From Fragilariopsis cylindrus CCMP1102 (lineage: Eukaryota; Bacillariophyta; Bacillariophyceae; Bacillariales; Bacillariaceae): a stretch of 64,000 nucleotides of DNA. The translations under genes were made by a program, and so were the position numbers. This document shows positions 1 to 11,582 of this stretch, piece by piece. The notes under the pieces are model-generated. The model searched no databases, had not been told where the DNA came from, and saw nothing but the letters and a program-made list of their open reading frames with translations. Within the stretch, counting starts at the first letter, position 1. Each line of letters opens with the position of its first letter. The stretch lies in assembly GCA_900095095.1 (NCBI GenBank), contig FMBT01000417.1, positions 57,007 through 121,006 on the forward strand, given 5' to 3'.

Positions 1-613
1 AAAATGAAACTACACGTTGCTTCAAACGCTAACAAAAAGATATGACTATGTGTACTACTATTAATGTAACTGATTTTGTCTACATCGATTGATTGTTTGA
101 CAATCGTAGTATATTAGAATGATTTATTTTATTTTATTCAGATTTAGTTTAATTTAAATTAGACACTATACTACTGTAACAAATACTTCTCTTATTCCAT
201 ACTAGCAATAGGATGATATAGATACATTTTCGAATACAGTAGTACAAAGAATAGCAGTGCGTAAAATTAATGATGTTGTCATATAGTATTGTTGCATATG
301 GTGTGTGATATGGTGTGATATGGCATGGGATGATACCCAACCAAAGTGGACGTCAAATACTGTCCAGAATCAATCCAAGAATTCGATAGTAGGCCGCTCT
401 ATTTGAAGCATGATATTACTTCGAAACCATTCTAAGCTTTGAGGTGCATTCCTCACAAATTTAATCACTCCATATTGTGATAAAGATTTAAGAATGATAG
501 TTCTTTCATTAGTATCAATACACTGTTGATTATATTTTACATTCCAAATGAAAACACACTCGAGATTCATACAACATTGGTAAAAGATTTAAAAGAGCAG
601 ATTATCTATTGTT
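1..613. other. No supported gene at the left edge
   Basis: AT-rich sequence. A 66-codon minus-strand reading at 370-570 (ending IERPTIEFLD) has protein-like composition and could be the 3' piece of a gene, but no family is recognisable and no upstream exon could be joined to it. Confidence 0.3.
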
Positions 614-1173
614 CTATTTTATTTTTTGTTGGTGGTTGAGGTTAGACGACGACGATGATGATGATTGATCGATTTCCCACTACACATAAGTACGTCGTCT
701 AGAACTATTGCGTCTGACTTGATTATGTTAGCGATAGCTTCTGCGTCTGACTTGATCTTGTTAGAGATAGCTTCTGCAGGGGAAAGGATATCTTCTACCG
801 ATATGAGGTCCTTGTCAATCTTGATAGGATCTTCTCATAGATTCTTCATCGTAGTGTCCCCGTAGATACTCATGATTGATGTTATCCTTATGATCGTAGA
901 ATTCATTGATAGCTTCATGAGGTACAACGGGGAAATTCTGATCATTTCTTCCGATGTTCGGTGGTCATCATTCATGCTTGGATTCCATTCTGTAGGAGAA
1001 GTAAATTCATCGTCAGCGTCGTATCTGTACGTTGCCTCAGAGTATGCAGATGCATCAAATTCATATCCTTCAGATTCGATCATGTAAACGCCTAGTCCGC
1101 CATTTTTCTTTGCACCTTGCTTCGGGACGTTAAGCTGGTAGGATCTACAATAAACATTGAACATACTGTACAT
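614..1173 (-). pseudogene. Hypothetical acidic protein, reading frame broken twice
   Basis: I do not recognise this protein. A minus-strand reading starts at ATG 1173 and stays protein-like through two frame changes to a stop at 614-616. The first part contains GGLGVYMIESEGYEFDASAY. A second frame gives NFPVVPHEAINEFYDHKD. The third gives an acidic helix-like end containing the repeated block IKSDAEAIAN / IKSDA, encoded by a duplicated segment of about 35 bp near 705-775. The first break (near 935) behaves as one missing base; the second (near 830) needs a shift the other way. It could be an intact gene with sequence errors or a decaying one. It lies upstream of, and divergent from, the DUF4116 gene. 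Confidence 0.4.
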
Positions 1174-1504
1174 CTTCGTCGAATTATTGTAATGCGAATT
1201 GCGAATTTTTATTTATGTTTTCTAGATTTTTTAGATCTCAGTCAGATCTTCAAATAAGAATTGCGTGAATGAATCAATCCGGGACTGTAACAACTCAAAA
1301 CTATCGTTTTCCACGCTCCGTGTACCGGTACAACTTGTAGCTTTTCGTAGAGGACAAGGAAAAACTTAAAAAAGTATTAAAAGCACACTTTTAACTTTTC
1401 TTATTCACCCATTGTGAGAGCGTCAATTTTGTTCATCAAATAATCAACGAAAGAATCAGTCAGTCAATCAATCATCTTCATTGAACAGGAAATAAAGTTC
1501 AAAT

Positions 1505-3190
1505 ATGACGACTATCGTAACGGAACTAATCGACGACAGTAATAAGAATGAGATATTGTATCTTCGTCAACAGATAAAGGATCTGGTCCTTTTAGCATTG
1601 GAAAAAAAGGGTAAAATTTCGTTCGACGACCTACCAGAAGTACTTCGTAATGATCGAGACATCGTTCTAGGAGTTGTGCTTGCTGGGTCGAATGCAGAGG
1701 AGTGGTACAAGCTACCACAAAGATGGAAGGATGATGCTGAAATAGCTTGTGCTGTATTTGCTCGCGAAATAACAGGTTTTTTTAGTACCGACCCCCCTAA
1801 AGAAGGACGATCGTTGAAATTTTTGGATCTACCATATCATCTCTGTATCGACAAAAAAGTTGTACTACACTTTCTTCGGTCCGACTGCTCGAAATGGGAA
1901 AATATTCCTATGAAATTTAAGTCAGATGCAGATATCCTTGCTACAGCATTCTTTTACGAGAAAATAGATTTTGATGATATTCCCATAGATCTGAAACGAA
2001 GCAACAGAGAAATTGCTTCCTACGGTGTATCCAACGATTTGATACAGGTTGATGAATGTACATGCTTTGATCGCGATGACTTTAGGGTAGCTATACAAGA
2101 CGGTGAATTAGAATGGCGACACTTACCTCAAACACTCAAAAATGATTATAAATTTGCTGCCAGCATCTCCTTGCTAAAAACATACAACGACTCGCCAAGA
2201 CAGATTATGGAGCAGATTCCAAAAATTCGGTCAGACAAGTCCTATTGGCGTCGCATTCTTTCTTCGCCGTATAATCTTTATCATAGTTTGAAAGATTTGA
2301 TTAAAGACTTTGCTCCAGTTGAACTTTGTTCGGATCATGATTTAATGTTGGAAATTTGCAGTAAATGTACCCATGCATTCTCTTTGATCGACGAAAACTT
2401 ATTAAATAATCGAGACTTTCTAGAGAAAGTTCTTCGAGCAAACGTGAATGTTCTACAACTCTTACCGCATCAAACGCAAATACTCCATCGAGATTTGGTC
2501 CTTACAGCTCTACATAGCCTTGACAAAGAACCGAACATATACGTAGAATCTGCAACATCCGATGCGATCTACCCACCTTTCTGGGAAGATTGTAAATTTA
2601 TTATGACCTGGGTGAAAGCTGGTTATCGGCTTCCGTTCATTTCTGATGACTTATCCAAGGCATGGACGAGTAATCGAGCACTGTGTCTCGCTGGTTTGAT
2701 ATGTAACGGAAAAAAATATCGCACACCACTTACCTACGCCCGAAGTTTCATAGGGGAAGCGCAGTTCATGGCAGAGGTACTGGACCATCACCCAGATATG
2801 TATGGGAAAGCCAAAGGTGCAGCAGTAAATGATCCAACATGTATGACAATTGCATTTGCAGCCTCACTAGAGCTGACGACTCGTAAGATGAAAGAACTTC
2901 ATTTCAATGGAAAAGACGATGAAATCAAGAGGTACGTTTCCTTTCTTTGTCACAAACTGGATCCATATAAGGCATTCGTTGAGTGTATCCTAGGCAATAT
3001 GCTTTCAACCCAATCGATAGACGTTACAGGAAGTAATTTGACTCTTCTTAATCAGGGTATTGAAACTAGTATCAATTATAGACGCCGTTTGGTTGAATAT
3101 CTAGGTATCCCAACTGGACGAAGGCTTCTTCAATTACTGCAGGCGGAACGGAATGTTCTAGAAGCAACTGCTCCGTTTGAAGATTTTTAG
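1505..3190 (+). CDS. DUF4116 domain-containing protein
   Basis: An intact single-exon ORF of 561 codons. It carries repeated units of the DUF4116 type, in which a stretch such as 'DREIVL..V..NG..W..LP..LK.D.D' recurs. Visible copies are near residues 40-80 (RNDRDIVLGVVLAGS, WYKLPQRWKDDAEIA), 105-150 (WENIPMKFKSDADILATAFF) and 190-215 (WRHLPQTLKNDYKFAA). DUF4116 proteins form expanded families in diatoms and some protists, and no biochemical function is established. No signal peptide or membrane segment is visible, so it is probably cytosolic or nuclear. The start is the first ATG, after an A-rich leader. Confidence in the gene is high; the function is unknown. Confidence 0.85.
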   Translation: MTTIVTELIDDSNKNEILYLRQQIKDLVLLALEKKGKISFDDLPEVLRNDRDIVLGVVLAGSNAEEWYKLPQRWKDDAEIACAVFAREITGFFSTDPPKEGRSLKFLDLPYHLCIDKKVVLHFLRSDCSKWENIPMKFKSDADILATAFFYEKIDFDDIPIDLKRSNREIASYGVSNDLIQVDECTCFDRDDFRVAIQDGELEWRHLPQTLKNDYKFAASISLLKTYNDSPRQIMEQIPKIRSDKSYWRRILSSPYNLYHSLKDLIKDFAPVELCSDHDLMLEICSKCTHAFSLIDENLLNNRDFLEKVLRANVNVLQLLPHQTQILHRDLVLTALHSLDKEPNIYVESATSDAIYPPFWEDCKFIMTWVKAGYRLPFISDDLSKAWTSNRALCLAGLICNGKKYRTPLTYARSFIGEAQFMAEVLDHHPDMYGKAKGAAVNDPTCMTIAFAASLELTTRKMKELHFNGKDDEIKRYVSFLCHKLDPYKAFVECILGNMLSTQSIDVTGSNLTLLNQGIETSINYRRRLVEYLGIPTGRRLLQLLQAERNVLEATAPFEDF

Positions 3191-3946
3191 AAGTACAGTA
3201 TTGAGAATCAACTGCAGAAGCAACTCCCTGCAAACTCGGATACGATTGTTGCAACCGCATTCGTCGGCTTGAAAAAAGAAGGATAAGAATCAAGATAATC
3301 AAAATTATTAAGTGTATGAAATAAACAAATAGAAATATTAATTTTAGCCGATAACAATAGATTTAAAAAAAAGTCTACTTTGAAAAAGATTCGATTGATT
3401 CATTATTGGAAAAATAGTCTATTCGCACTCTTGGATGCTTTGTTGTTGGAAAGAGAAGTAGAACAGCATTATTGCCCAGTCTCCGAGCCAATTTTTTTTT
3501 TATGCGATGCCGATGATCCCTTCGTTCGTCTGTACGTTACGTTAGATAACAATTAATATATAAGACTCTAACGCTACTATTAAATATTACGGTATTATAT
3601 TACTATTCATACGCTTCATTATACAGTAGTAGGAATCACAAATACTGTACAGATGTATGCTCATTCCTCCTGATAAGCCTGCCAAGGTGAGCTATTTGTG
3701 TTGTACGTGATGTGTAACTAGTGGAAATAGGATTCAGATCAATTTCTGGTCTTTTTTTTTTCTTTTCCGTTTCGTCGTAATTATAAATTACTACCTACTT
3801 CTTGTATGTATTACATATCAAAGACTCGTTTTTTCTTCAAAGGCGACGACGAGGAAGTCATATTATCACTATCTTGATCAACGTTAGCAGTTCCTAACGC
3901 ATCAGTCAGAAGATCCGACAATAATCCTACATCATCATCATTATCA
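3191..3946. other. Intergenic, convergent 3' regions
   Basis: Lies between the plus-strand DUF4116 gene and the next minus-strand gene. It is AT-rich with short A and T runs, and no coding reading was found. Confidence 0.5.
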
Positions 3947-4954
3947 TCATCCTACATCAACCTTTTTCATCTTCCTACCATCGATTTCTTCTTGTGATGT
4001 TTTTTTTGATTCTTCTAACTCCAAGTCCAAATCCATATCCAACAAAGAACGTAATTTTTCTTTTTCATTTTCTATCCAAATTTGTTCAATAATTTTTTGT
4101 TTTTTATCATTGTCTTCTAATCCTTCATTACCAATTTTTTCTTCTAATTTTAACCGTAATGTCTGAACAAATAATAATTGATTTGTTGTTGATTCCTTAT
4201 CGTCATCTTCTGATAATAATGTAGAAGTAGAAGTAGAAGTCGACTTCGATTTTGTACCGAATAACCACGATTTCAACCAAGACGATGACGATGACGATGA
4301 CGATGACGACGACGATCTCTGTTCAGCAACATCATTTGTTGTTGATACTATTGTATTCGATACAACATCCGAAATAAAATCATTTGTGGTTATGGAACGT
4401 AATATTGATCGTAATTTTAAATTTTGTTCACGTTCTATATTTAATTCATTTTGTAATTCTGTATTTGCTTTCATTTTTAAATGTAATCGATGTGCTAATA
4501 TATAGGCGAATGTTGCTACTAATAAATTAATGATTGAATGTTGTCTTGTTTTTAATCTTGCTGTGAGACGGTTCCACATTGATTTATCTAATTCTGTATG
4601 TAATTTGAATTTTGTGTCATCTATTTCTTTTTGTAATCGTAATATACTTGCTTTGGGATTTTTTAAAAATTCACCGGCACGTTTTTGTGATTCTATATAT
4701 TGTTGTTTTGCTTTTGCTGGTGATAATTTTGTTGTTGCACTTATTGTACTTGTACTGCTGGACGATGGTGGAAGGGGTGGAGGTAAATTATTTTTGGACG
4801 GTGAAGTCAACAGTCGACAAGAAATAGATTGTTGTCGGTTCTTAACTAGTAATGACGACGACGATGACGAAAACGAAATCGTCGTTCTATGGCGGCCAGT
4901 TTTGGTGGTGAGGAGCGTCCTCCTACTAGCTGAAGATGCATAACAGAGGCTCAT
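3947..4954 (-). CDS. Hypothetical membrane protein with mitochondrial-type presequence
   Basis: An intact 335-codon ORF that I do not recognise. The first 60 residues are rich in Ser, Arg, Lys and Thr and nearly free of acidic residues, as in a mitochondrial presequence. A conserved-looking block follows (residues about 85-125, RAGEFLKNPKASILRLQKEI). A single hydrophobic segment, IINLLVATFAYILAHRL, lies near residues 140-156. After it comes a helical charged region (NIEREQNLKLRSILRSI), a poly-Ser stretch encoded by TCG/TCA repeats, and a Lys/Glu-rich end. The layout suggests a one-pass mitochondrial inner-membrane protein with coiled-coil potential, but that is inference. Confidence 0.7.
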   Translation of the reverse strand: MSLCYASSASRRTLLTTKTGRHRTTISFSSSSSSLLVKNRQQSISCRLLTSPSKNNLPPPLPPSSSSTSTISATTKLSPAKAKQQYIESQKRAGEFLKNPKASILRLQKEIDDTKFKLHTELDKSMWNRLTARLKTRQHSIINLLVATFAYILAHRLHLKMKANTELQNELNIEREQNLKLRSILRSITTNDFISDVVSNTIVSTTNDVAEQRSSSSSSSSSSSSWLKSWLFGTKSKSTSTSTSTLLSEDDDKESTTNQLLFVQTLRLKLEEKIGNEGLEDNDKKQKIIEQIWIENEKEKLRSLLDMDLDLELEESKKTSQEEIDGRKMKKVDVG

Positions 4955-5936
4955 ACTTGTCGATAAGTTTCTATGCGTTGTCCCAATTGTGGTTTCGTGT
5001 ACTGTACAATATCTTCTTGTGTCTGCCTTTTATGTTGTTTGTGTTGTCTCAATCGACAATCGACGGTTGCCGCCGCCATCGTCATCATTTTTTGAACGCT
5101 GGACCACCCATCATTTTTCATTCACACGGGAGTGAAAAGATACTATGTTTATCTCAACTTGACAAAAAAGATTTTTATTGGATTTTTCCATTTTGAATGT
5201 CTGAAGCACTACTGTATAGTATGTAACGTTACTTACTGGTAGTCTGGATTAAGCACATTATTGGTAGCACTGTTGATCTGGCAAGGAAGTAAATCCAAAA
5301 AGCACAAACAAGGAATAGATCGCATAATAATCAATATGTGTGTAGACATTGATCGAAAAATTCTCTGTGCAGAATCGGCTATTGGATTAGACAACAATAA
5401 GCACTGGTCGTTATGCGGTCCATCAGAACATTATTGAAAAGGACGTAAAAACAATGTGGATGGTGATGTGCTTATTGGAAGCAAAAAAAATCATCAACAA
5501 CAACATTTCCAGGAGAAGAATAACTGGCATATTAAAACGGCATCGTTCTTGGTATTAGGCAGTTTCATTAGCCATGCATTCGTGGTACGAGTTGGGTGTG
5601 CTGGTGCGTAGTCAGTAGCAGATATAGTAGATCGTGTGATAACAGTAATAGTATTTAGTATCAATGGTGTATTTAATGATACACTAATTGACAATTTTAT
5701 TAATTACTATCAACTTCGTTCAAGTGTCGACTAGCAGTCAGGACCTATGTATCGCTGTTCAAATGGTTCTCTGTGCTTAATTCTTTGACACTAATGAAGA
5801 TATATGTATAAAAAATGCCGGAAGCATTGGCTACTAATAGAACAAGTCGCATGTCATTCATTAGTTATTATTTAATTTATATTAAACCATTCTCGTTCGC
5901 GACGATCATCTTGACGTTGCCAGTGGTATTATATGA
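4955..5936. other. Intergenic, no gene recognised
   Basis: About 980 bp between two minus-strand genes. Only short readings occur (for example 4936-5196 plus, 86 codons), with no family features. It holds the promoter of the 3947-4954 gene and the 3' flank of the NRAMP gene. Confidence 0.5.
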
Positions 5937-8060
5937 TCATCTTCTTCCTCGTTCTTGATCATCGACATCGTCGTTGGACGTTGTTTTTGTCGGTGGTGGT
6001 ACTATAAGACCATCTACTTCTGTCGGTAATCCTACATGACGCGTCATGGGTGTAAATAAACAGGTATAATTCCACCAGGCGTATATGACCTGAATCATTA
6101 CCTGTAGTACGACCCAGCAAATCTTTTCGAAGGACCAATCCATATTCCGATTAACTAGATCACCAAAGAAGCCACCACCAGGTACACTTAATGTCAGAGC
6201 GTTGATAAACCAAACGAAGATACCGAAACCATACAGAATAAATTTTTCAATCCCCTTTGATGCGAACCCTCCCATGATTAAGGGGGAACAATTGTATTTG
6301 ATAAGTGGCAATAAAGCGAATGGTAATAAAAATCCTAATGCAGCATTTACAATATTAACCATTTGATTTAGATGCGATGGGAAGAATATACTAACGATCA
6401 CACAGGGTGTGATAGCAACCAACCGTGTAACAATGGCTCTAACTTTAACAGGAAGTCGGACCTTTAAAAAACCATCCATAATGAATTGTCCTGTATAGGT
6501 TGTAGTAATAGCAGATGATTGTCCGGCAGCCAATAATGCGATACCCCACATCAGACAACCACCCTTTAAACTGAAAAAGTAATTGCAGAAATCTGTCAAT
6601 CCAACGGTCGCAGCACTCGGTGTACCGTAGACACGTTCCGCAGCAATCGCAACCACAGCTAAATTAACAAAAAATGAGATCAGTATGGGCAATATCGGTT
6701 CAATAGAGCAATACCAAACTGCTTTCTTCACAATATCATCACGTCGGACGACTTTCCTACTTTGTACCGTTGCCGTATGTAGATACAAATTATGAGGCAT
6801 AACGACCGCTCCTATTAAGTAGTGAAAAAGGGAAGAAAAACACGCATCCGTGGGTTAGTGGCTGTGAGATAGATGAATGGATGGACATTATTTGCTCTTT
6901 TTTTGCTGTGCTATTATAATTATAATTAGTACACGTAAACACGTACCTAAAATACCAGCTATGGTAAATAAATCATCTGTGGTAACATCCACAAATCCAT
7001 AGATCCATCCTTTCATTAATTCCGATGTATCTGGTTGTACGAATGACATTTCCACAAATATAGCAATTGACATAATACCAACAAAGAAAACAATAATATA
7101 TTCTAATATATGCATCCCATATTGCATTGTTCCTAAGAATAACATGGTTGTTACTAATGACATTAACACGCCAATCCAATACGGCCAACCAAAGAATAAA
7201 TTACAGGCAATACCAATACCAATTACTTCCGGTAAATCAGTTAATATCACAGAAAATTCGGCAAGGAACCATGCAAAGTATCTTCGCCAAGTGGATTGTT
7301 GTTGTTGAAATTCATGTGCTTGTACTTCTGCTAATGTTTGTTGGGCATAATATCCTAATCGGACACAGAGTACCTGGACATATATTGATAATACAGAGGA
7401 CCACCAAATTGTAAATAATAAATAATATTGTGTTGTGGCACCCGCTTGGATATCCGCTTGATAATTTCCTGGATCGATATATGCAATTGAAACAAGCCAA
7501 CCTAGTATATTATATTTGTTTGTTTGTGTAATTGTAATGTAAATTGTGAACAAATTATTGCAAGGTCAGGCAAATGCTGGATATGATATCTAAATAGTAC
7601 AGACTGCCTGACTGACTGAATGGACTCGACAAACCAAACCAAACCAAACCAATACAATACAGTACGACGAACAAGCAAAACAATTGCTGAATCGGAACGG
7701 ATAATTGGGAGATTAAAAATATTTGAAGTAGTTAGAATACTTACCAGGTCCAACAAAATATAACATATCTTTCCACCATGTTCCTGACGGCGACCATGGT
7801 ATTATTGCTGTAGCTTCTGACGAGGATGACGGTGATGCTGATATTTCAAATGATGATCGTGATGATCGTCGATCCTGATTTTGATCATTGTCATCGTCTT
7901 CATCTTGAATCATTGATTCCTGCATGATACTACTACTACTGTCTTGCTGTGTCGTTACATCGATTTCATTTTCATTTTCATACTCGTTTTCATCATCGTA
8001 TTTGGTTATCGACATATTACTTTCCTCCCGTCTTTTTTTTTGGGGGGGTGATGTGATCAC
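5937..8060 (-). CDS. NRAMP-family divalent metal transporter
   Basis: Three exons join in frame: 7745-8060, 6947-7501 and 5937-6811, with introns 7502-7744 and 6812-6946, giving about 581 residues. All junctions are GT-AG. The first splice restores GPG-WLVSIAYIDPGN, the family's TM1 motif with metal-binding Asp and Asn in DPGN. The second restores GAVVMPHNLYLH, the TM6 MPH motif. Around these are ten or more hydrophobic segments. NRAMP proteins move Mn2+, Fe2+ and related ions with protons across plasma or vacuolar membranes. The N-terminal 80 residues are acidic and Ser-rich, a likely cytosolic tail. The second Met (16 codons on) is an alternative start. No frame breaks are present. Confidence 0.92.
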
Positions 8061-9771
8061 AAAAAAATAATGTCACAGACCCGATGCAGCACAAAAAGCA
8101 ATGCTTTCTCTATCTATCTCTCTTTCTCTCTAGATAAGATCTCTTTACCGATAGCTCCAATAGTAATAATAGTTTGTCGGTCGGTAACGCTGTTGAGGGT
8201 ACAGTATGCTCAGTATGTGGAATTATGATTCTGTATTGCTTGTTCATATTTTTCTTGGCGTACTTTTTTCATCCATCACATAAAAGCACGGTTCGAGCAC
8301 GGATCCGACAGAGGTAAAATATTACCCTAACGACAGACGAATCTACAGTCCCGCGTGTTCGGTTCATGAATGTACACCCCCAAACTTATTCATCCCCCAA
8401 AGGGACAAATAAATTTGGACATGTAATATATATATATGAAACTGTGGTAATATTGAAAACTAACTTGAACACTGTACAAAGAACAGATACACCCTAGTCA
8501 GTCATTAGTGCTGAATTCTAAGGTGATAAATGAACTATTATATATTCCTTAGTCTGGTTTTAAGCTTCCTGGTATCTCACACTGTAAAAGCTCAACCACA
8601 GCACTTGGCAGCAGGTTCTGTGAAGTTTGCTTTTCTAGTGAAATTAATAACACCAAGGGGAGCTTGTTGATCCACTAAATGACCAGTAGTTTGGAATGCT
8701 AATAATCAAGGAGATTTGACTGTCGGTGTAGTCAGTAACCAAATGTTAGGTTCCAATACTGTCATAAGTACAGAATCAATCTTACTGTGTTTAAAAAAAA
8801 CCTGCTAATATTTCTCAATTTGGGACTAAATTATTCGGCACGTAGGTTTCTACATAAAAGTCTTACTATGCGGACTAAATTGCCTACCCGACTGGACTAT
8901 CCTAAAGGAAGTCCAGACTACATAGTAAGACCAAACAAATGAATTTGCAAGTATAGTACATCCGCTACAATGTACATTTGTACCTACAGTACATTATTTA
9001 TGTCCTCTCGTACTATTATTACTGGCGTCCTCGTGGTACTAGTAGTCGCGACGTCGCGAGAAAAATGTTACTTCTGGGAGATTTAACAGAGAATAAAAAT
9101 GGGTTCTCCAGGAGAACCTTTCTACATTAAATATTGGCGTAACTCGTCAACGTCGCGAGAAAAAAAATCCGACAAAATTTTAAGAACCTAATTAGGAATA
9201 AAAATGGGTTCTCCAGGAGCGTGGGACCCACGCTCCATGTCATAATATCGCACATTGTTTGTATCAGTCAAAAACATTATGGTAATAATAGGACTTATCT
9301 TTCTTGTTTTATTCATGAAAATGATTAATTATGAAATACCGTAGTCGCGGGTTTATAATAATATAATATTATGATACAGTACATTATGATATGTTGATAT
9401 CATATTAGGTGGTGTCACCAAAGTTGCGACGTGGTGGTGTCAACCAAAAAGAACAACGGAATTGCAGGTGGAGAACGCCCACCGCCCAAACAACTCTGGC
9501 CCTATGATTCTTTATTCTTTTTTTTTATGAATAGTTATTGCACAAATAAAACCACACACGGGTAAGTAGTCGTACACTGCTGGCTGGTCCTACATATTAT
9601 AATGTAGTGTAATTATCCCTCATATTTTACCCGTTACGAAAAGAATGGAAAAAAGTGAACGAGAGGGAGTGAGTTTACGCACATAGTTGGTACAATATAT
9701 GAGACAGTATCGAAACGAATCGAATCGTATCGTATCGTATCGTAACAACGAAAAACATTCTATCAAAGGCA
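8061..9771. other. Gene-free stretch with hairpins and short repeats
   Basis: About 1.7 kb without a supported gene, between the divergent NRAMP gene and the acidic protein gene. It contains an inverted repeat at 8860-8931 (11-bp arms GTCTTACTATG and CATAGTAAGAC, with a nested 7-bp hairpin), a perfect 14-bp palindrome TCGCGACGTCGCGA at 9046-9059, and the duplicated block described separately. The composition suggests remnants of small non-autonomous elements. Confidence 0.55.
9051..9236. repeat. Direct duplication with palindromic ends
   Basis: Two related blocks of about 70-85 bp sit roughly 100 bp apart (9051-9118 and 9150-9236). Each begins ACGTCGCGAGAAAAA and later carries AATAAAAATGGGTTCTCC. 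The first ends in a perfect hairpin, GGTTCTCC-A-GGAGAACC (9102-9118). The second continues into a different perfect hairpin with 10-bp arms (GGAGCGTGGG and its complement, 9216-9236). Similar blocks ending in different hairpins suggest element ends or recombination scars. Confidence 0.55.
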
Positions 9772-10467
9772 ATGAAATCTGATATTGTTGATAATGGTGG
9801 CACAAAGTTGTCAAGTCGCTTCATCAACATGATATCACTTCGGGATCTTATTTATCAGGAAGCCGAATATGAAGCAGAGTGTTTTCTAAACAAGTGCAGC
9901 AAAGAGAGCAGCAGTGTCAACAACGACGACAACGACGACGACGACGACGAGTCAGTTGACACTACGGCTGCGGTTGATGATGGTAATACAATACACGAAG
10001 AAGAAGATGACTTTTTGTTGTCGGATTTATTATTGTGTCCAAACGGAGCTGCTATCATAGCTGATGCTGAAATGATTGAACAACGTCATAACTTTCTTAG
10101 TAATCATCAACCGCAATATCATCGCCATATCGATGATGGTGACAATGATAATTACTATGAACATCGACAAGTTCGACTACTGCCACAGCAAGTAATATCG
10201 CCACCAACACATACCGTTGGACGATATCATCAAGAGCAGCAAGAACAACACTATAAGAGAAAGAAGAAACATCTTTATAACAACGACAGTAATGACGATG
10301 ACGCTAGTATCAATGGCGACGATGATGCATTGATGGATTCTTCACCATTTCAAGAAGAACAGGGACAGCATTGGGATAATACTGCTGCTGCGGACAATAC
10401 TGCTATTAAACGTAGCTATAAACGTCGTAAGCATAATAATAGGGATAAAAATGCTGCAGTAGAATAA
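9772..10467 (+). CDS. Hypothetical acidic low-complexity protein, possibly nuclear
   Basis: An intact ORF of 231 codons with no recognised domain. Residues about 22-45 (ISLRDLIYQEAEYEAECFL) look helical. An Asp-rich tract follows (DNDDDDDES), then a short hydrophobic-acidic block FLLSDLLLCPNGAAIIADAE (about 81-100), Gln/His-rich low complexity, and a basic end, KRSYKRRKHNNRDK, that resembles a nuclear localisation signal. Acidic blocks with a basic C-terminus are typical of nuclear regulators, but this is inference. The protein could also be longer if it has introns I did not detect. Confidence 0.55.
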   Translation: MKSDIVDNGGTKLSSRFINMISLRDLIYQEAEYEAECFLNKCSKESSSVNNDDNDDDDDESVDTTAAVDDGNTIHEEEDDFLLSDLLLCPNGAAIIADAEMIEQRHNFLSNHQPQYHRHIDDGDNDNYYEHRQVRLLPQQVISPPTHTVGRYHQEQQEQHYKRKKKHLYNNDSNDDDASINGDDDALMDSSPFQEEQGQHWDNTAAADNTAIKRSYKRRKHNNRDKNAAVE

Positions 10468-10559
10468 TAGGATGGATGCAGTAACTCGTCCCACAATAAT
10501 AAAGTATCGTTAAGAAAATCTGCAGCTAAGAGATAGATAGATCGATCGATATCGAATGT

Positions 10560-11190
10560 CGAGTAGAATGACTCGTCCTCATCGTTTTTATGTGTACTGA
10601 TGTTGTATTATCTGTATTATCTGTCATAATATTAGTGGTATCTGCATCTGTGTCTAATTCGTCTTCAAATTTGATTCTCCTTCCTTTTATCATTGTTCCG
10701 GTTACTATATGTATGCGACGACGATGATGATGATGATGACGATGATTCGTACCATTACTACTATTATTATTATTATCGTCACTATCTTTATCTTCATTAG
10801 TTATCCTGTTGAGATTATAGTTATAGGTCCTAATTATAATTACTATTATCTAATGAAGAAAATAATGAATCGATTTTCTGTAGACACATCGAGTATCTTC
10901 CCAGATACTGAATAATACCACTATCAGACGTATCAAATATATAAATATCCCATGCTGGTATTGGTATTGGGTATATTACTAGTATCAAATCCTTCATTTT
11001 TCTACTGCTAATTGTTGTCGTACACAAATACTTTCTTCGATTCTTTTTGGTAGAGGCCGACAATGGAAGTCTCTGATTATTAAACATAACCATACATAAT
11101 TACTACTATCACTACTGTTATTTTCATTTCCATTACCATTACCACTACCACTACCATTATCATCATCATCCTATGTTCTTGGTAATATAT
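10560..11190 (-). pseudogene. Possible broken hypothetical gene
   Basis: Minus-strand readings switch between frames but stay protein-like. One has an acidic Gly/Asn-rich start followed by FHCRPLPKRIEESICVRQQL. One contains PIPAWDIYIFDTSDSGIIQY. A later one contains IKFEDELDTDADTTNIMTDN. No family is recognisable. Simple-sequence tracts (GAT, AAT and CAT types) make up much of the region, so part of the signal may be low complexity. It is convergent with the 9772-10467 gene. Confidence 0.25.
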
Positions 11191-11582
11191 TATTTGAACT
11201 ACTGGGGGGACGAAGTCCCCCCCCCTACCACCCGCTTGTTCTTCAATCAAGACGTGGATATATGTCCACGATTGATTCTTCCACGTGTCATCGTGTTGTC
11301 ACTAGAAGTGTTGAAGAATTAATGATGAAGTACGTGTTTCCCGCACAAATTCATGAACTTCATGAATTCTCGCTACCGGTATGATGATTATCACACGACA
11401 ATCGTCATGTGTTGGTGATCGAGTGATGTGTACTGTGGGAGTATGAGTATGTGTGTCGGGACAACCTTTTCCTTTTGGCAATTTATTTTAGAAAACTATA
11501 TTATTCATTATTTCGGATATCCTTCTTATCTAAAATTTAGACTGTATAGAACAGAATAAATCAAAACAAAACAAAAGCCAAT

